Assembly (NCBI GenBank): GCA_024867545.1 | Contig: JANFNE010000003.1 | Span: 1,736,001 to 1,800,000 of the forward strand | Source of the DNA: Phytopythium helicoides | Taxonomy: Eukaryota > Oomycota > Peronosporomycetes > Pythiales > Pythiaceae | Reading direction: 5' to 3' | Length of the DNA: 64,000 bases | Part shown: positions 32,368-42,179 of the stretch, piece after piece | How positions within the stretch are numbered: position 1 is the stretch's first letter | How the letters are laid out: each line of letters begins with the position of its first letter | Program-made: the position numbers and the translations under genes | The notes under the pieces: model-generated | What the model was told of the DNA's origin: nothing | The model's input: the letters and a program-made list of their open reading frames with translations, nothing else | Databases searched by the model: none

Positions 32368-33391
32368 CTAGTTGAAGCCGAAGCTCATGCCGCCATTCCA
32401 GGTGCCGCCTTGGTTACCACTGGAAGTTCCCCAGTTGCCCCAGGAGTTCGAAGCCGACTCTGTAGACTTGGATCCCGTAGACGTCGATGGAGCCGTCGTA
32501 GTCGTGGAGCTGCCCCACGTGTTCGTGGAGGTAGATCCCGTGGAAGTCGATGGGGCCGTCGTGGTCGTAGAACTTCCCCAGTTGTTTGACGACGACGACG
32601 TGCCAGTCGCAGAGGAAGTGGTCGTTCCAGTGGACGAAGATGACGTCGTGGTAGTCGACGAGGCCGAAGTCACCGTGGGCGTGGCACTTGTGGTCGACGG
32701 CGCCGTAGTCGTGGAGGTCGAGGTCGAGGTTGTCGATCCGGTGGATGAGCTTGCTGTCGTGGACGTCGATGTTGTGGAGGTGGAGGAGCCCGATTCGAGA
32801 GCAGCACAATTGATGTATACTTGCCAAGTCGACGAGTGGAGCGCCAACCAGTAGAATGTTAGCCTGCTGGCACCTGAGCACGAGGCACTGTCGTATGGGA
32901 GCTGCGCAGGAGCCGACGTGTAATGAGCGGCACAGTCGTCATCCTGGAACACACGGGTGTTGTCACACCAGATCTCGCAGGGACCCTCGTGCGAGGCCGT
33001 GAAACCCTCCGACGAAGAGTGAGCCCACTCCACATACGTGGATGGGAGCGGCTGAGCCGTCTCATCCGGGTCAGTCAGACCGCACGCGATTGTAACACCC
33101 GAGGTCGAGATCAGCTGACCGAGGTCCGTGACAAACTCCTTGAGCGACGAGTACTTGCTCGAGGCGAAGGCCGTGGTGAAGGAGGCCGTGTTGGTGGCCG
33201 GGTCCGAGTTGAAAGTTCCCGAGAATCCCGAGGCGGACGACTCGATGGTGGCGATGAACTGCGTTGGGTCACCCGCCGTCGGACAGGAAGGTCACGGCCG
33301 GGGTCCGACATGTAGCCGTGACCGTTGACCTGAGCGGCCGTAGCGGCAGCAACAACCATGACCGCGAACGACTTGGAGGAGGCCGACCATG
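32368..33391 (-). pseudogene. AA17-like LPMO of HGYMSDP type, N-terminal part frameshifted
   Basis: The C-terminal two thirds are open and conserved: EGFTASHEGPCEIWCDNT, FYWLALHSSTWQVYINC, a Ser/Thr linker, and the end GGTWNGGMSFGFN. The first ~110 bp are damaged. The ATG at 33391 is one base out of frame with the rest of the signal peptide (QVNGHGYMSDP, readable from about 33359). Extra bases near 33300 ('ccggggtcc') and 33280 ('gtcggacagg') compared with the paralogue at 40569 shift it twice more. Three indels in so short a stretch suggest either poor consensus or the start of decay. The tail type is shared only with the next gene. Confidence 0.7.
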
Positions 33392-34601
33392 GTGGAGAGA
33401 AGGGAGAGAAGTGCGCCTGAACTGGGAATTCGTAGAGTGAGAGCGATCGAGTTGCAGCGAGAGCGGGTGGGTGGTGGGTGGGCTTGTTGTGAACGGTGCC
33501 AATGGAAAGGAGGGTGCAGGACGACCTTGCAAGCTGCTTCGGGATACTTGACAGCTCCTCTGCTGCATCAGGAGAGCTGACTAAAAACCCACCGCAGCTA
33601 ATTTGCAGCCGGTTCAGTGGTGAATTCGTTTAGGTTCATGTTGAAGTGGTGATCACCACTTCGTGATCTAACCCATACTCTGATCAAATGAGATTTGTCA
33701 TAGCCTTGACTTTATCGGGAGATGTAGTGATCGGGCAGGAGTTTTTGCTAAAGGCTTGGAATGCACGGCTGGTTCCGGCATGAATGCATTTGCTGTTTGT
33801 CTGTAGTTCGATTGTTGGCGCCCGTCCGTCTGACGAGCAAGCACTTTGCACGAGGCGTAAGGTGCGAGAATCGCTTGATGAGCTTGAGCTCTCATCCGAA
33901 TCCGTGCTTAGCGTCGAGGATAAGTGACTGAAAGTTCGAGAGATAACGCTGAATGAAGTCCGACTTCGTTGCAATTAGGCGGCTTATTTGGTGGAGTCGC
34001 CAAGGTGCTTTTAGTATGAATAACTTGTTCGTGATGGAAGCAATGCAGATATAGTAGCATTTCACGCAAAAACACACTTTTTCCCGGTCTATCAAGAAGG
34101 CTACAGCACGCATCCACGTTATCGGGGAACATTATTTACTATCGTTCTCAAATCACGCTCAAGGGCATTCAGGGACTCGTCAAAACAGCAAAACGCGCCG
34201 TTGTCTGCACGAGGCAGCGGTGGAGAACCGTACACTTGCCCACGTAGAGGTTGTGGCTAAAGAGGGAGCAGCCGTCGATCCGCAGCATCCATAGAAGTAA
34301 GAGTTTGAAGAGGTCGAGTTTGTCGTTGTGGTCAAGGAATCTGCGCTCGCACTTTTGATTCACTAGCCGCACCACGGATATTTCGATGGTGAGGGGCATT
34401 CGTTGGCAAGATGAACGAAACCACACGGGAAATTGTGGCTGTGAATGTCCAAGGGGCATGTGCCTTCACCACTCCCGACTCTTCCCGAGTGAAAATATTG
34501 CTACGCACAAATCAAACCACGATGCTAACTGCATGCTAACCAACACATAGCTTTGAAGGCAGGATTACACACTGACAAGTTCCGCAAAAATCTGGGAAAC
34601 T
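33392..34601. other. Intergenic
   Basis: About 1.2 kb without a recognisable gene. Short minus-strand open frames (33.7-34.5 kb) lack an ATG-led domain or similarity that I can name. Confidence 0.35.
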
Positions 34602-35663
34602 CTAATTGAAGCCAAAGCTCATGCCGCCAGTCCAAGTACCGCCTTGGTTGTTGTTGGAGTTGCCATTCGAACTTCCCCCGGTGTTACTCACACCATTGCC
34701 CGTCGTGCTGTTCTTGGTGGACGCACCCGTCGTCGTAGAGCTGCTCCATGTGTTCGCGGAAGTTGACTCCGTCGAGGTTGAAGGCGACGACGTCGAAGTC
34801 GTGGTTGTGGAACTTCCCCCGTTGTTTGACGACGACGGCGTGCCAGTCGCAGAGGACGTGGTAGTTCCAGTGGACGAAGACGACGTCGTGGTAGTCGACG
34901 AGGCCGAAGTCACCGTGGGCGTGGCACTTGTGGTCGACGGCGCCGTAGTTGTGGCGGTCGAGGTCGAGGTTGTCGATCCGGTGGATGAGCTTGCTGTCGT
35001 GGACGTCGACGTTGCAGAGGTTGAAGAGCTCGACCCAACTGCGTAAGACGACGTGGCACCCGTCGATGTTGTCTCCTCAAGAGCCGCACAATTGATGTAT
35101 ACTTGCCAAGTCGACGAGTGGAGCGCCAACCAGTAGAATGTCAGTCTGCTTGAGCCAAGACATGCGTCACGGTCATACGGGAGCTGCGCAGGAGCTGTCG
35201 TGTAATCAGCCGGACAGTCATCGTCCTGGAACACGCGAGTATCGTCGCACCAAATCTCGCAGGGACCCTCGTGTGAGGCAGTAAAACCCTCCGAGTCCGT
35301 GTGGGCCCACAAGACGTAAGTCTCTGGAAGTGCCTGAGCTGTCTCGTCAGGGTCTGTGTAACCACAGGTAAGCGTAGCGTCCGATGAGACCACCTGGCCA
35401 AGATCTTCGATCAACTCCTTCAGCGACGTGTAGCTGCTGGCAGCAAACGCAGTGGTGAAGGATGCCGCGTTAGTCGCTGGATCGGAGCTGAAGGTGCCCG
35501 AGAAGCCCGATGCACTAGACTCAATGGTAGCAATGTATTGTGTCGTGTCACCGGTGATTGTGAACGTGACGGCTGGGTCCGACATGTAGCCGTGGCCGTT
35601 GACCTGAGCGGTCATTGCGGCAGAAGCGACCGTGACCACGAGCGACTTGGAGGGGAAAATCAT
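34602..35663 (-). CDS. AA17-like LPMO of HGYMSDP type with Gly/Phe tail
   Basis: Signal peptide MIFPSKSLVVTVASAAMTAQVNG, mature start HGYMSDPAVTFTITG. Core motifs: QYIATIESSASGFSGTF, LTCGYTDPDETAQALPETYV, TASHEGPCEIWCDDTRVF (candidate second His), FYWLALHSSTWQVYINC. The linker is Ser/Thr-rich with almost no acidic residues, becomes Asn/Gly-rich, and ends GGTWTGGMSFGFN. It lacks the KC..R basic end. The frame is intact over 353 residues. With the preceding gene it forms a pair defined by this tail. Confidence 0.88.
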   Translation of the reverse strand: MIFPSKSLVVTVASAAMTAQVNGHGYMSDPAVTFTITGDTTQYIATIESSASGFSGTFSSDPATNAASFTTAFAASSYTSLKELIEDLGQVVSSDATLTCGYTDPDETAQALPETYVLWAHTDSEGFTASHEGPCEIWCDDTRVFQDDDCPADYTTAPAQLPYDRDACLGSSRLTFYWLALHSSTWQVYINCAALEETTSTGATSSYAVGSSSSTSATSTSTTASSSTGSTTSTSTATTTAPSTTSATPTVTSASSTTTTSSSSTGTTTSSATGTPSSSNNGGSSTTTTSTSSPSTSTESTSANTWSSSTTTGASTKNSTTGNGVSNTGGSSNGNSNNNQGGTWTGGMSFGFN

Positions 35664-36460
35664 GCTTGAGCGGAACGAAGAGCTTTATGACTGGGCTGGA
35701 AACTTGCAGAATGAGAGCGCTCGAGTTGTGGCGGAAATGTAGTGGCTAGTGCGAAGGATGCGAATGGAATGGTTCAAGGCAGGGTCGATCAACGCAGATC
35801 CACACGCTAGCCGCTTCGAAGTGCTTGACAGCTCATCTGGTAGCATGAGAGCCGACTAATAATCCTTGACCGTTAATTTGCAGCTGGTTCCGAGTGCCAT
35901 CCAGTATCAGCGGAGGCTTGTGGCGAGTTTGTTGTTACCCTTCCACTTAGGTAAATTTTGAGGTGGCGATCACACCACGTGATCTTCTAATACTTTGTTC
36001 AGTTTATTTTGCCATTCATCTTGGATGTGGACTTGATCGGGAGATCTAGTGATCTGGTGAGAGTTATGCAAAGGCTAGGAGTGCTCGGGTGGGAATTTGA
36101 CCAAGACGTGCATGACCGCCACCCGGTTGCTTGGAAGGGCATGATCAACCTTTGCCACGGCACTGTCACGCTGTGATAGCACGTCCATGATGGTAGTAGC
36201 CGACGTTGAAAAAGTCAACAAACTGCATGGCAGTTTCGATAACATTGAGAAAGCGATGACTTCTGGGTAAGTGAAGCATGCCCGGTGTGCTTTTCTTCTG
36301 AGTTCTACGAAGCGCGACGAAGATAAGTTGCCCAGTCTATCATGGATACAAACTTGCGCATGCACACTACAGCAAAACACTAGATGTTGTATTTCAACTA
36401 GCGCAATTGCAATTGCTCATTGGACGCATCTTACACCAATACGACATCACTTGGTGCTGC
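35664..36460. other. Intergenic
   Basis: No gene seen. Confidence 0.4.
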
Positions 36461-37390
36461 TTACACGCGACGACGGCGAGCTGTGCACCTGTCTGAGGTG
36501 GACGTAGAGGTAGAGGTGGTGGGAGCAGCCGTCGTCGTCGCCGGCGCGGTAGTGGTAGTGGTCGTCGTGTCTCCGTCAGAGTCACCACCAACCGAAGCGC
36601 TCTCGTCGTCTTCCTCGTATTCCTCGTCATCCGAAGCTGACGTCGTCGTGGTCGTCGAGGTAGCCGTAGTAGCAGTGGGGGTAGCCGTGGTGGTAGTCGG
36701 AGCCGTGGTGGTAGTCGTGGTGGTGGTGTCGTCCTCTTCCGAAGCTGAAGCCGAGGTGGTGGTGGTGGTCGTCGTCGTTGACGTCGAAGTGCCCGAGCCG
36801 CTGCCCGAGATCGTAATGTCAGCACAAGTCGGGTACGTCTGGTTCGCAGTGTCCGAGTGCCAGTAGAACTGGAGAGCGCAGTCACCAGCAGATTCGCAAC
36901 CAGTCACCGTCGATGGGATCGTAGCAGTCACCGTGAAGGTACCGCCCGAGGTGGCGAAGTCATCAAAGTGGGCGATCTGCGTGTCAACCTCGTACGTGAT
37001 AGTGCCCGTCGAGTCCGTGCTCGGCTTCACGATGCTCAGATTCATGTAACCAGGGTGAGGTGCCTGGATGTAGTACTCGACGTTGAACTCAACGCCAGCC
37101 TCCAGAGCCGTAACGTTCATGCCGTCCTCGTACACGATACCGCGGCATCCGTTGTACATGTTGAACGTGGCAGCCGCAGGTTGGTCGGCCTGACCACGCT
37201 GACTGAGGTTCTCGATCGGAGCCCACTGCAACTCGTCGGTACCGGCACCCTTCAGGCCGTATAGGCAGTCGGCAAGGTACGTCGCCGTGATGGGACGGTA
37301 GCTGGGCACGAGCATCTGACCGTGGGCATCAACCGTGGTGGCGAGGAGGATGGCCGAGGCGGCGATGGCGCAGACAGACGTGGGCTTCAT
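36461..37390 (-). CDS. LPMO-like secreted protein of a second family (HGQMLVPSYRP type), copy 1
   Basis: Signal peptide MKPTSVCAIAASAILLATTVDA ends before HGQMLVPSYRPITATY, placing a His at the mature N-terminus as in LPMOs. The domain differs from AA17. It has ENLSQRGQADQPAA, CRGIVYEDG, a strand with a candidate second His (QAPHPGYMNLSIV), and a typical LPMO-like ending CALQFYWHSD...YPTCADITI. I cannot assign it to an AA family. The tail is like that of the AA17 neighbours: Thr-rich with an acidic block (DEEYEEDDE), ending DRCTARRRRV. It is 309 residues. A copper monooxygenase role is inferred from the N-terminal His and fold-like motifs. Confidence 0.78.
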   Translation of the reverse strand: MKPTSVCAIAASAILLATTVDAHGQMLVPSYRPITATYLADCLYGLKGAGTDELQWAPIENLSQRGQADQPAAATFNMYNGCRGIVYEDGMNVTALEAGVEFNVEYYIQAPHPGYMNLSIVKPSTDSTGTITYEVDTQIAHFDDFATSGGTFTVTATIPSTVTGCESAGDCALQFYWHSDTANQTYPTCADITISGSGSGTSTSTTTTTTTTSASASEEDDTTTTTTTTAPTTTTATPTATTATSTTTTTSASDDEEYEEDDESASVGGDSDGDTTTTTTTAPATTTAAPTTSTSTSTSDRCTARRRRV

Positions 37391-38120
37391 GGCTTGTTCG
37401 GTTAGTTGCCGGCGTCTAGAGGAGGCTGGGAGACTGCAAAAGCGAGAATGACAGCTTGGCACAGCTCCTCCCTCGCTCAAGTCTGACGTTGTAGAGACTA
37501 ACAGCCCGCTGCACGCTGCCGCTCCGCGGTCGCAGTTGTTTCTGCGAGCATATTCAGGTCGAGTCTCCGCCGCCAACGCCTCCCACTAACGTGATCGTGA
37601 AGGAGCAGCGCTGCCGTTCCAGGCTCGCAGCTGGAGCGAGTTGTATGCTTTGACACTCAGCGCCATGATCGGCGATGCACCACGAGCGAATGTTAATTTT
37701 GACGGTTTATTTCGGAAGTACTTTAATTGCTGCTACTCTAATTGAGAGTTTCTAGTGTCCGAAGACCAAGGTCGCCGTCCAAGTGATCCGTGTGATCATC
37801 GTTAGCGATCGCGCACAATGCGCCAGGTACATGTAGTGGACCCGTCTCGGTGGGGACGATCAGAGAGCTGCGTTGTGACTGCAGACCCCTTCATGAGAAG
37901 GCAACGCAATTGTCGGGATTTTGAGGTGCGTCGGAAATAAGTCAACACTACCACGAAAAATGGAGGGCGAAATGCACATGTCTATCATCGATACACGAGT
38001 ACGCATTCACATTACGAGAGACCTCTCACTACATTCTTTGGCGCGACAGCAGCGGTGTACAGCCAACATTTCACGTTTCTCGAAGACACCCAGGGCTCAA
38101 TTCGCAGAAGCTCAGTACAT
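37391..38120. other. Intergenic
   Basis: No gene seen; it separates the two HGQM-type genes. Confidence 0.4.
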
Positions 38121-39029
38121 CTACTCGCGACGGCGGCGAACAGTGCACTTGTCCGAGGTCGAGGTAGAAGGAGCAGCTGTCGTCGTTGCCGGAGCAGCCG
38201 TCGTCGCCGCCGGAGCAGTAGTGGTCGTCGAAGTGGTGCCATCGTCGGAGGCTTCGTCTCCAACCGATGCGCTGTCATCGTCCTCATCATCCTCATCAGA
38301 TGCCGAAGCAGAAGGAGCCGACGTCGTAGTGGTCGTGGTCGTCGATGTACTCGGCGCAGCCGTAGTAGCAGTGGGGGTAGTCGTTGTAGTTGCCGGAGCA
38401 GTCGTCGTGGTAGTCTTTGATGTAGAAGTACCCGAGCCGCTGCCCGAGATCGTAATGTCAGCGCAAGTCGGATACGTCTGGTTTGCGACGTCTGAGTGCC
38501 AGTAGAACTGGAGAGCGCAGTCACCAGCAGACTCGCAACCAGTCACCGTCGATGGGATCGTAGCCGTCACCGTGAAGGTACCCGCTGCCGTAGCGAAACT
38601 TGGGAAGTTAGCGATTTGGGTATCAACCTCGTACGTGATAGTGCCCGTCGAGTCCGTGCTCGGCTTCACGATGCTCAGATTCATGTAACCAGGGTGAGGC
38701 GCCTGGATGTAGTACTCGACGTTGAACTCAACGCCAGCCTCCAGAGCCGTAACGTTCATACCGTCCTCGTACACGATACCGCGGCATCCGTTGTACATGT
38801 TGAACGTGGCAGCCGCAGGTTGGTCGGCCTGACCACGCTGACTGAGGTTCTCAATCGGAGCCCACTGCAATTCGTCGTCACCAGCTCCCTTGAGACCAAA
38901 CAGACAGTCCGCGCGGTACGTCGCCGTGATGGGACGGTAGCTGGGCACGAGCATCTGACCGTGGGCATCAACCGTGGTGGCGAGGAGGATGGCCGAGGCG
39001 GCGATGGCGCAGACAGACGTGGACTTCAT
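38121..39029 (-). CDS. LPMO-like secreted protein of a second family (HGQMLVPSYRP type), copy 2
   Basis: A close tandem duplicate of the gene at 37390, with almost the same signal peptide and catalytic domain. Local differences include FPSFATAAGTF in place of FDDFATSGGTF and DCLFGLKGAGDDEL in place of DCLYGLKGAGTDEL. The linker has diverged more than the domain, with one acidic block (DEDDEDDDSAS) and the end DKCTVRRRRE. It is 302 residues in an intact frame. Same inferred function as copy 1. Confidence 0.78.
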   Translation of the reverse strand: MKSTSVCAIAASAILLATTVDAHGQMLVPSYRPITATYRADCLFGLKGAGDDELQWAPIENLSQRGQADQPAAATFNMYNGCRGIVYEDGMNVTALEAGVEFNVEYYIQAPHPGYMNLSIVKPSTDSTGTITYEVDTQIANFPSFATAAGTFTVTATIPSTVTGCESAGDCALQFYWHSDVANQTYPTCADITISGSGSGTSTSKTTTTTAPATTTTTPTATTAAPSTSTTTTTTTSAPSASASDEDDEDDDSASVGDEASDDGTTSTTTTAPAATTAAPATTTAAPSTSTSDKCTVRRRRE

Positions 39030-39675
39030 GGCTGGCGGACTGATTCTCGGCGTCTAGACTATGCTGAAGATGTGCAGGCAGTCGGAGAATCGAAGAATGG
39101 CAGTCCGCCCGGTTCGCCTGCAGCGAGTCCGGCTACCAGGGCCTGGGCCAGGCAAGAGGTGGCATTCGAGATGGCTCGTGTGCCAGGCGTAGAGATCAAC
39201 GAGCAGCTTTGAATTGGCGCTCCGTGAAGGCAGTTGTTTTCTGCTTGCAAAGGTGTTGATACTCAAGTCAAGGTGATAGGGATGCCAAATGAGACTGGCA
39301 GGCGTGGGATCGAAATGAGCACGGCCATTTTCCAGGCAGTCAGCTGTGAAAAGCGACCGGTTTTGTGCAATTATCGACGCGTCGAAAGGCACCATCGTGG
39401 TGAACACACGATACTGTACAGTCCTTGGCCAGTGAGGTTTCACCGTTCGGGCTCAGCGCATGTCGAGGCTGGGTGTTCGTGAGCCCCCTCGACTGCATGT
39501 ACAGTAATGGTATCGATGTGTAGCTCTGTGCGTCTCCAAGAAGATGCAAGCAGTTGAAGTGTTCGCATCAATTTCATGTATTGGGATACGAGAAACACTA
39601 CTCACGTCAACTACAACAATACTAAGCTCAGGAGGACAACGTCACGGTTTTAGATACACGTGTGTTATGCTCGCT
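39030..39675. other. Intergenic
   Basis: No gene seen. Confidence 0.4.
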
Positions 39676-40569
39676 CTACTTGCGAGAGCGCACGCTGCAC
39701 TTGGACGTCGAGGTCGAGGTCGACGGAGCGGTCGTCGTGGGGGCTGTTGTCGTGTCAGCATCCTCGTCCGTCTCCTCGTACTCGTCATCGCCGGAGTCCG
39801 AAGCAGTCGGGGCCGCGGTCGTAGCAGCAGGCGCGGCGGTCGTCGTGGCAGGCGCAGCCGTCGTGGTGGCAGGAGCCGTCGTGGCAGTCGACGTCGAGTT
39901 GGACGAAGCCGTCGACGAGGCCGAGGTCGAGCTCGACCCAACAGCGTACTTGGACGTAGCACCAGTCGACGTCGTCTCCTCAAGAGCAGCGCAGTTGATG
40001 TACACTTGCCACGTAGACGAGTGCAGCGCCAGCCAGTAGAACGTCAGCTGGCTGGAGCCCAGGCAAGCGTCGCGGTCGTACGGCAGCTGAGCAGGAGCCG
40101 TCGTGTAGTCCGCGGCGCAGTCGTCATCCTGGAACACACGGGTGTCGTCACACCAGATCTCGCACGGACCCTCGTGCGAGGCCGTGAAACCCTCCGACGA
40201 AGAGTGAGCCCACTCGACGTAGGTCTCCGGGAGCGGCTGGGCCGTCTCATCTGGGTCGGTCAGGCCGCACGTGATCGTAACACCCGTGGTCGAGATCAGC
40301 TGACCGAGGTCCGTGACCATCTCCTTGAGCGACGAGTACTTGCTCGAGGCGAAGGCCGTGGTGAAGGAGGCCGTGTTGGTGGCCGGGTCCGAGCTGAAAG
40401 TTCCCGAGAAGCCCGAGGCGGACGACTCGATGGTGGCGATGAACTGCGTCGGGTCACCCGCCGTGGACAGGAAGGTCACGGCCGGGTCCGACATGTAGCC
40501 GTGGCCGTTGACCTGAGTGGCGAGCACAGCAATCGCCATCATAGCGGCGAAGGACGTGGAGGCAACCAT
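39676..40569 (-). CDS. AA17-like LPMO of HGYMSDP type
   Basis: Signal peptide MVASTSFAAMMAIAVLATQVNG, mature start HGYMSDPAVTFLSTAG. Its catalytic domain is nearly the same as that of the gene at 17408, more than 20 kb away, including SSLKEMVTDLGQLISTTG and TASHEGPCEIWCDDTRVF. The C-terminal core LTFYWLALHSSTWQV is intact and in frame here, which helps to locate the indel in the other copy. The tail is short: Thr/Ala/Pro linker, acidic block (DDEYEETDED), end SKCSVRSRK. It is 297 residues. Confidence 0.88.
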   Translation of the reverse strand: MVASTSFAAMMAIAVLATQVNGHGYMSDPAVTFLSTAGDPTQFIATIESSASGFSGTFSSDPATNTASFTTAFASSKYSSLKEMVTDLGQLISTTGVTITCGLTDPDETAQPLPETYVEWAHSSSEGFTASHEGPCEIWCDDTRVFQDDDCAADYTTAPAQLPYDRDACLGSSQLTFYWLALHSSTWQVYINCAALEETTSTGATSKYAVGSSSTSASSTASSNSTSTATTAPATTTAAPATTTAAPAATTAAPTASDSGDDEYEETDEDADTTTAPTTTAPSTSTSTSKCSVRSRK

Positions 40570-41237
40570 TCTGTTCTGGGGCTTCGGAGCTGTGGCGGAG
40601 AGCTAGCGAATCGAATTGTGAGAATGCGACTGAGTTGTGGCCGTCCACGAAGTCAGCGGCAGCTGAAGCCCAACATGTAGCGCGCACTATACCGCCTAAT
40701 TTAATCCAGATATGCCAGGAGCGTGATTAGCATGGCCGAAATCGCACAGCTCATCTCAGTCTCTCCATACTCTACGCAAGAGGCTCCATGATCGTTTTGG
40801 AAGCCCAGGCGGTTCTCCGGTAGGCGGTCTCACTGAATCACACTCACTTGGCGTTTGTATGGTCACTCGATTGGCGATAGTTGCGCGACACCTGTCGAGC
40901 CAGAAGAAGTTGTCAAAAACGGGAAGAGCTCAACCGGCTGGGGGGAGGGCGAATGGACAACAGCGAGCGAGCGTAGAGTCCTGCCAGAGGCGGCTGGGCT
41001 CACGAGATCACTTCATTGTGCGGCCAACGCTACGCCATGTGGTCGCAGGGAACAGGTTGAGTCTCACAGGCAGACGCAGAGGGCGTTACGAAGCTCAATC
41101 ACATTGGTGAGACTGCAACTGGTTCAATCTATCGTCCCTGTTACTAAACGCCTGCTCAATGGAGCCTCGCACGTTACCAATACACCTCATGAACATATAC
41201 TTGACGAGCTCGAGCAGCTGCAGCTGCCGTCACGCAT
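40570..41237. other. Intergenic
   Basis: No gene seen. Confidence 0.4.
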
Positions 41238-42179
41238 TTAGTTGCGGCGGCGCACGCTGCACTTGGACGTAGACGTCGTGGGGCTCGCTGTCGTCGTGGC
41301 CGGGGCCGTCGTCGTGGCAGCAGGTGCCGCCGTCGTCGTGGCTGGAGCCGTCGTGGTCGTAGTCGTTGTTGTCGTGGTCTCGTCATCGGCGTCAGCGTCC
41401 GTCGAGGCAGACTCGTCCTCGTCATCCTCGCTGGCTGAGGCAGCAGGAGCAGCCGTGGTCGTCGCCGGAGCCGACGTCGTGGTTGTGGACGTCGAGCCGG
41501 TGGTGGAAGCAGCCGAGGACGTCGTCGTCGAGGTGGACGAGCCCGAGCCAGAGACCGCGTACTTGGACGTAGCACCAGTCGACGTCGTCTCCTCAAGCGC
41601 AGCGCAGTTGATGTATACCTGCCACGTCGACGAGTGCAGCGCCAGCCAGTAGAACGTCAGCTGGCTGGAGCCCAGGCACGCGTCGCGGTCGTACGGCAGC
41701 TGAGCAGGAGCCGTCGTGTAGTTGGCAGCGCAGTCCGTGTCCTTGAAGACGCGAGTGTCGTCGCACCAGATCTCGCAGGGGCCCTCGTGCGAGGCCGTGA
41801 AGCCCTCCGTGGAGGTGTGAGCCCACTCGACGTAGGTCTCCGGGAGCGGCTGGGCCGTCTCATCCGGGTTCGTGTAGCCGCAGGTGATGGTGAAGTCTGA
41901 CTCAACGACCTGCCCCAGGTCCTCGACAAACTCCTTGAGCGACGTGTACTCGCTGGCGTCGAAAGCGGCCGTGAACGAGGCCGTGTTGGTGGCCGGGTCG
42001 GAGCTGAAGGTGCCGGAGAAGCCCGAGGCGGTCGATTCGATCGTGGCCATGAACTGTGTCGTGTCGCCCGTGATCGTGAACTCCACTGCGGGGTCCGACA
42101 TGTATCCGTGGCCGTTGACCTTGGTAGCCAGCGCGGCGAGCGCGATGGTGGCCGTGAGCGTCTTGGCGGAGGCGACCAT
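41238..42179 (-). CDS. AA17-like LPMO of HGYMSDP type
   Basis: Signal peptide MVASAKTLTATIALAALATKVNG, mature start HGYMSDPAVEFTITG. Core: TITCGYTNPDETAQPLPETY, TASHEGPCEIWCDDTRVF (candidate second His), FYWLALHSSTWQVYINC (candidate axial Tyr). The linker contains SEDDEDESASTDADADD and ends SKCSVRRRN. It is 313 residues in an intact frame. It is the last gene of the LPMO array. The acidic block is almost the same as in the plus-strand gene at 20613, although the catalytic domains belong to different subgroups. Confidence 0.88.
   Translation of the reverse strand: MVASAKTLTATIALAALATKVNGHGYMSDPAVEFTITGDTTQFMATIESTASGFSGTFSSDPATNTASFTAAFDASEYTSLKEFVEDLGQVVESDFTITCGYTNPDETAQPLPETYVEWAHTSTEGFTASHEGPCEIWCDDTRVFKDTDCAANYTTAPAQLPYDRDACLGSSQLTFYWLALHSSTWQVYINCAALEETTSTGATSKYAVSGSGSSTSTTTSSAASTTGSTSTTTTSAPATTTAAPAASASEDDEDESASTDADADDETTTTTTTTTTAPATTTAAPAATTTAPATTTASPTTSTSKCSVRRRN

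Noticed and set aside
33684..34459. Short minus-strand open frames between LPMO genes as possible transposon remnants
   Set aside because: No transposase, reverse transcriptase or terminal repeat could be recognised; composition alone is not enough.
15806..42179. Carbohydrate-binding module or GPI anchor in LPMO tails
   Set aside because: The tails are Ser/Thr/Pro/acidic linkers without a folded Cys-rich module, and they end in basic residues rather than a hydrophobic GPI signal.
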